DNA of 7,948 nt. It comes from CAYZUC01 sp964481705. Its GTDB lineage: Bacteria; Bacillota; Clostridia; Lachnospirales; Lachnospiraceae. Below, in pieces: positions 4,915 through 7,948 of this stretch (positions within the stretch are counted from its first letter, which is position 1; each line of letters opens with the position of its first letter). The translations under genes were made by a program, and so were the position numbers. The stretch spans positions 1 through 7,948 of the forward strand of contig CAYZUC010000119.1 in NCBI GenBank assembly GCA_964481705.1, read 5' to 3'. The notes beneath the pieces were generated by a model. That model searched no databases and was not told the DNA's origin. It saw nothing but the letters and a program-made list of their open reading frames with translations.

Positions 4915-6908
4915 CGAGGTAATAACCTCATTTCCATAATCGGCAAGTTTGATAATTGAGCTGCTGGCACGTAAAAGGGCAATGCTTCCATCAGGCTTGC
5001 CAGATCTACAATCTGCTTAACAATCGCGAGACCCAGACCTGTTCCCTTCTGCTCCCCATACTCTTCATCATACTCTCTCGAGAAGGGTTCAAACAGAACC
5101 TTCTGAAATTCCCTGCCCATTCCTACCCCATTGTCGCGGACATGGAATCGCATTCCCACCATATCTCCCTTCGGTGCAATCGATTCGGAAAAGAACTCCA
5201 CCGTCCCGCCTTCCGGTGTATACTTTGCTGCATTGGACAGGAGATTATAAAAGACCTGATTAAATCGCATTCGGTCAACTGCGATACAACTGATTTGTTT
5301 TTTAAGCCGCATAGCAAAGGTTATGTTTTTTGCTTCCATAAGTGGTCGGATGACAGTATCTATTCCACTTACAAACTCAGAAAGAGGAAACGGTTCTCTA
5401 TGAAGCTCCATTTTACCACTTTCAATCTTGCTAAGGTCAAGCGTATCGTTAATCAGCGCCAGCAAAAATCTACCAGCGTTCTCGATGTTCTTTAAGTAAC
5501 TCTTAATCTGCTCTATTTGGTTCTCGTTCCCTGCCAGCTCAGTAAGTCCAAGGATGGAATTAAGCGGAGTCCTCATATCGTGACTCATCCGTGACAGAAA
5601 TTCACTTTTGGCCTGATTTGCAGTTTCCGCAAGCAGCGCTGCCTGTTCCAAAGCCATCCGTTGTTCCTGCTCTTTTTCGAAAAGCTCCGTGATATCTCTG
5701 CCTACCAGCAGTAAATCTTCACACGTACTATCCAAATAGGTAACCGTTCCATTTTTCCGTGCATTTATTCCATCCCTCCTTTTTATCCAAGAGGATAGAG
5801 ACGCAGAGCCTTTTTCCCTGACTATGCGGATCAGATTCGTAAGCCGGAAGAACCTTCTACAGGCTTCCTGATCTTCCGGAATGACCTCATCCTCAATAAA
5901 CTGGTTTAGATTATCCTCATATCTGTTTTGTGTATTTGCATCTGCAATTGTGCTGTCATAAATTTTGATATTTCTGCATAAACCACTGACAATATTAATG
6001 ATTGTAATATCTGATACATCAGAATCCGCAATTTTATCCTTAGCAATTCGGATTTTCATCCTGTCATCAATATCATGCATATAGATAAATGCATTCAGAA
6101 TTTCATCTCTGCCACTTACTACAATGGCTGTCGCAGCAAACCACCGAATGGTTCCATCCGGCATACACCTTCTATATTCCTCCGATAGCTTCGTATTTCC
6201 TGCATAATAATTCTTAATTAAATTATCATAGGAAAGATTGTTCCATACATTTTCCCTCTCTTTAGGGTAAATTGGCGATAACAAAAGCTCCTGATAATTC
6301 CTTCTTTGAATAGGTAAACCGTTATTCTCCGGTTCATAATTTGAATGGTACTCTTCGACTACTTTATTTGTAAGATCCAACTGAATGTAGACCTCAGAAT
6401 TGGCCAGCTTTTCATTAATGGCAAGCGTTCTGTCCTCAAGTGCTTTGCTATTTGTAATATCCTCGTAGGTAGTGATAAAGGCTATCTTACCAATTGTTTT
6501 CCGAAAATGAACCGAACAGCGTATCTTCACCCATATGATTTCACCATCTTTTTTCCTTGCCTGAAAGATCATTACGGTCGGCTTCATCTGAGAACACATT
6601 GTACTGATGGCATTTTTCACTTCAAAGGAATACTCCGGCAGAATTAAATCTCTGGTGGGTATTAGTTCCTCCTCTTCAAATTCTTCCTTTGTGTATCCAA
6701 AAATCGAATAAAATAAATCATTCGAATACACATACTTCGGAGACCCAAACTCGTCAAGAGCAATGGTAATACCACAATTTAGGTTCTTGACTATAATCTG
6801 CATCTGATTCATCAAATCCTCTTCACGACTTAAGGATTTTTTTAGTTGTTCTCTTATATCAAGAAGATTTATATCCCTTAGCTCTTCCGGTGAACTCTCT
6901 TTATTCAT
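4899..6908 (-). CDS. PAS-containing sensor histidine kinase, truncated and frameshifted at the C-terminus
   Basis: The protein is 669 aa, with no signal peptide or membrane segment, so a cytoplasmic sensor. It has three PAS-like units: about 32-152 (ends in TTYEDIT), about 165-282 (contains RRCMPDGTIRWF) and a divergent one at about 298-407 (ends in LLLVGRDITEL). A short helix leads to HisKA with the H-box FLSRMSHDMRTPLNSILG (437-454, phospho-accepting His443). The HATPase part has N-box residues N555/N559 (FYNLLSNAAKYT), G1 box RDNGVGMG, F-box LFEPFSRE and G2 box GTGLGLAIVKQIVDL (622-636). After Leu636 the usual MGG...G-G-T-F ending is missing and 33 unrelated residues follow, a frame-shadow of the PAS fragment. 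ATP binding may be damaged and any receiver domain is lost. SD AGGGGG is well placed before the ATG. No response regulator is adjacent. Confidence 0.85.
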   Translation of the reverse strand: MNKESSPEELRDINLLDIREQLKKSLSREEDLMNQMQIIVKNLNCGITIALDEFGSPKYVYSNDLFYSIFGYTKEEFEEEELIPTRDLILPEYSFEVKNAISTMCSQMKPTVMIFQARKKDGEIIWVKIRCSVHFRKTIGKIAFITTYEDITNSKALEDRTLAINEKLANSEVYIQLDLTNKVVEEYHSNYEPENNGLPIQRRNYQELLLSPIYPKERENVWNNLSYDNLIKNYYAGNTKLSEEYRRCMPDGTIRWFAATAIVVSGRDEILNAFIYMHDIDDRMKIRIAKDKIADSDVSDITIINIVSGLCRNIKIYDSTIADANTQNRYEDNLNQFIEDEVIPEDQEACRRFFRLTNLIRIVREKGSASLSSWIKRRDGINARKNGTVTYLDSTCEDLLLVGRDITELFEKEQEQRMALEQAALLAETANQAKSEFLSRMSHDMRTPLNSILGLTELAGNENQIEQIKSYLKNIENAGRFLLALINDTLDLSKIESGKMELHREPFPLSEFVSGIDTVIRPLMEAKNITFAMRLKKQISCIAVDRMRFNQVFYNLLSNAAKYTPEGGTVEFFSESIAPKGDMVGMRFHVRDNGVGMGREFQKVLFEPFSREYDEEYGEQKGTGLGLAIVKQIVDLASLMEALPFYVPAAQLSNLPIMEMRLLPRWLQM
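4980..5019 (-). other. Deletion/fusion junction between kinase and PAS coding sequence
   Basis: Upstream of about 5001-5003 the kinase frame is coherent (KQIVDL, ending at CTG 5003-5001). From GGC at 5001 onward the coherent frame is GKPDGSIALLRA, a PAS tail in a different phase. In the PAS frame a TAA stands at 5019-5017, so no open reading continues upstream. Both sides are clear protein families cut mid-domain at the same point, which marks a join. Confidence 0.7.
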
Positions 6909-7023
6909 TTATTGCCCCCTTAGTATCCGCTCGCATCTCCCCAGATGAACAGATTAAGATAAACAGCACCCAATTATGCTTATTATTTTCAGATATCTCG
7001 CGTCAAAAAAAGACACTACTATT

Positions 7024-7052
7024 ATTATAGCGAAAATGGTTGAATATTGCAA
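7024..7052 (-). promoter_or_regulatory. Sigma-A promoter of the kinase-PAS-peptidase operon
   Basis: Minus strand: -35 TTGCAA (7047-7052, 4 of 6), 17-bp spacer, perfect -10 TATAAT (7024-7029). The start is predicted near 7016-7017, giving a leader of about 108 nt before the kinase ATG at 6908. The leader carries a 7-T run and a small CATCT/AGATG hairpin but no riboswitch I recognise. The 172 bp between 6909 and 7080 hold no other gene. Confidence 0.7.
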
Positions 7053-7080
7053 TGTTTGTGTGTGTGTTGTGCGACACTTC

Positions 7081-7948
7081 TTACGGTTTTTCTTTCATCA
7101 GTTTTCTCTTCTTACGACGTACTCTGTTAATGTGACGTTCCAGGTCTCCTGTACGAATTAGTTCACACAATAGCAGCTGTTCAAAGACAGGCACTGTACA
7201 GGAGTAGAATCCAAGTTTTTTCTGGAAGGAATCAATCAGCTCCTGTGGAAGAACCATATAACCGATTCGCATAGATGGGGCAATTGTTTTCGAAAAGGAA
7301 TTCAAGTAAATCACTCTTACACCATCAGACATGTTAAAGATGGGATTATCCGGCTTACTCGATATCGTCAGTTCCGATTCATAATTGTCCTCCACTATCA
7401 CACAATTTCGGTTCATAGCCCATCGCAGATATTCCTTCTTTTTTGATATCGTAATCGTTACTCCGCTTGGATAACTGTTAAAAGGAGTCACATGGAGCAC
7501 GGAGGCCTTTGTTTTTTCCAATTCCGAGGATAAGATTCCATCCTTTGTGAGTAAAAGCATATCGCACTTTACCCCCAGCGTTTCATAGACTTGGCGGATT
7601 TTGTCATAAGAAGGATTCTCCAGCGCAAAGGTCTTTTCTGTTCCCAGCAGCTGAGCGATCAGCCCATACAGATATTCCGAACCGGAGCCTATGATAATCT
7701 GAGAGGGCTTCACCTGGATTCCTCTGCTTCTCTCCAAGTATCGACTGATTTCCTGTCGTAATTCCTGTAATCCAAAATTCGGTGACTTGATCAGCAGCTG
7801 CTCACCATAATCCAGAATGACACGACGCATCGTTTTCGCCATAACACTATAAGGGAATTCGCCTACCTTATGTGCCGACGCTGTTTTCTCACGATAATCC
7901 TCCATAGATATATCAAGCATTGTCTGAAAATCTTTTTCATTGTATAGC
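7081..7948 (-). CDS. MocR-type regulator (GntR/aminotransferase fusion), partial at 5' end and shortened at C-terminus
   Basis: The frame is open to the right window edge, so the start lies outside; an internal Met at 7920 is not the true start, since LYNEKDFQT precedes it in frame. The visible 288 residues are a fold-type I PLP-dependent aminotransferase-like domain. Using the Met at 7920 as residue 1: FGLQELRQEISRYLERSRGI (49-68), IIIGSGSEYLYGL (75-87), ALENPSYDKIR (99-109), VEDNYESEL with PLP-nitrogen Asp178, and YLNSFSKTIAPSMRIGY with the Schiff-base Lys211 and phosphate-binding Arg218. This pattern is typical of MocR/PdxR regulators, which carry a GntR winged helix in front (here off-window) and sense PLP or amino compounds. 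After RHINRVRRKKRKLMKEKP it stops, about 80-100 residues earlier than usual, lacking the small C-terminal domain. A free-standing class I aminotransferase is the alternative. No terminator follows. Confidence 0.82.
   Translation of the reverse strand, partial: LYNEKDFQTMLDISMEDYREKTASAHKVGEFPYSVMAKTMRRVILDYGEQLLIKSPNFGLQELRQEISRYLERSRGIQVKPSQIIIGSGSEYLYGLIAQLLGTEKTFALENPSYDKIRQVYETLGVKCDMLLLTKDGILSSELEKTKASVLHVTPFNSYPSGVTITISKKKEYLRWAMNRNCVIVEDNYESELTISSKPDNPIFNMSDGVRVIYLNSFSKTIAPSMRIGYMVLPQELIDSFQKKLGFYSCTVPVFEQLLLCELIRTGDLERHINRVRRKKRKLMKEKP

Noticed and set aside
4916..4929. Small inverted repeat GAGGT/ACCTC next to the GTG of the PAS fragment
   Set aside because: A 5-bp stem inside coding sequence; it may mask a weak SD but cannot be told from chance.
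4956..5495. 179-codon plus-strand open frame opposite the kinase
   Set aside because: The antisense kinase coding is clearly real here (N, G1, F and G2 boxes). The plus frame has no family resemblance and is a shadow.
6901..6936. 11-codon upstream ORF (ATG at 6936) overlapping the kinase start
   Set aside because: Its SD-like GGGGAG directly abuts the ATG, the peptide has no recognisable attenuator composition, and the length is expected by chance.
7057..7067. Short TG-dinucleotide run between the MocR and kinase genes
   Set aside because: Only about five repeat units, lying upstream of the -35 box; too short to call a phase-variable tract.
1..7948. Search for CRISPR repeats, tRNA/rRNA genes, insertion sequence ends and toxin-antitoxin or anti-phage genes
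   Set aside because: No regularly spaced repeats, cloverleaf-type sequences, transposase motifs or known defence domains were seen. The XRE/membrane pair alone is not enough to call a toxin-antitoxin system.

Overview
The window looks like chromosomal DNA of a low-to-moderate GC Gram-positive bacterium, most likely a gut-type Clostridia (Lachnospiraceae-like). This rests on purine-rich AGGAGG-type ribosome sites, clean sigma-A promoters (TTGACA-17-TATAAT type), and the protein families present: a DHA3-type MFS pump with a TetR repressor, a small Cro/CI regulator paired with a 4-TM protein, a PAS-rich hybrid-type kinase, a MocR regulator and a P1/DmpA peptidase. The taxonomic call is inference from sequence style. 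There are no RNA genes, CRISPR arrays, insertion sequences or phage genes that I can support.

Left block (1-2672, minus strand): tetR (2013-2630), then an MFS efflux transporter (624-1898), then the first 193 residues of an FtsX-like ABC permease (579 down to the left edge). Two nearly identical palindromic operators (core AGACCGAC-C-GTCGGTCT) lie upstream of tetR and upstream of the MFS gene. tetR has its own promoter and an intrinsic terminator, so repressor and pump are separate transcripts read in the same direction and both controlled by the same repressor. The permease follows the pump 44 bp later and probably shares its mRNA.

Middle block (2750-3476, plus strand): a divergent two-gene cassette with a near-consensus promoter, a 72-aa Cro/CI-type regulator and a 155-aa four-helix membrane protein that overlaps it by 17 bp. 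The membrane gene converges on the peptidase gene. The two stop codons overlap inside a perfect 11-bp-stem hairpin.

Right block (3464-7948, minus strand): read in transcription order, it holds a MocR-type PLP regulator (5' end outside the window, C-terminus cut short), a strong promoter, a PAS-PAS-PAS-HisKA-HATPase sensor kinase, a PAS fragment in another frame, and a P1-family (DmpA-like) peptidase. The kinase stops making sense immediately after its G2 box. At about position 5001 the DNA switches to the tail of a PAS domain in a different frame, so the kinase/PAS pair looks like the scar of a deletion that joined two sensor genes or two distant parts of one. Together with the shortened MocR gene, this suggests a stretch in decay, with an intact peptidase downstream.

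I did not find a clearly new biological system. The points most worth a second look are the kinase/PAS deletion scar, the regulator plus 4-TM cassette, the hairpin that encodes both convergent C-termini, and the twin-operator TetR efflux module.
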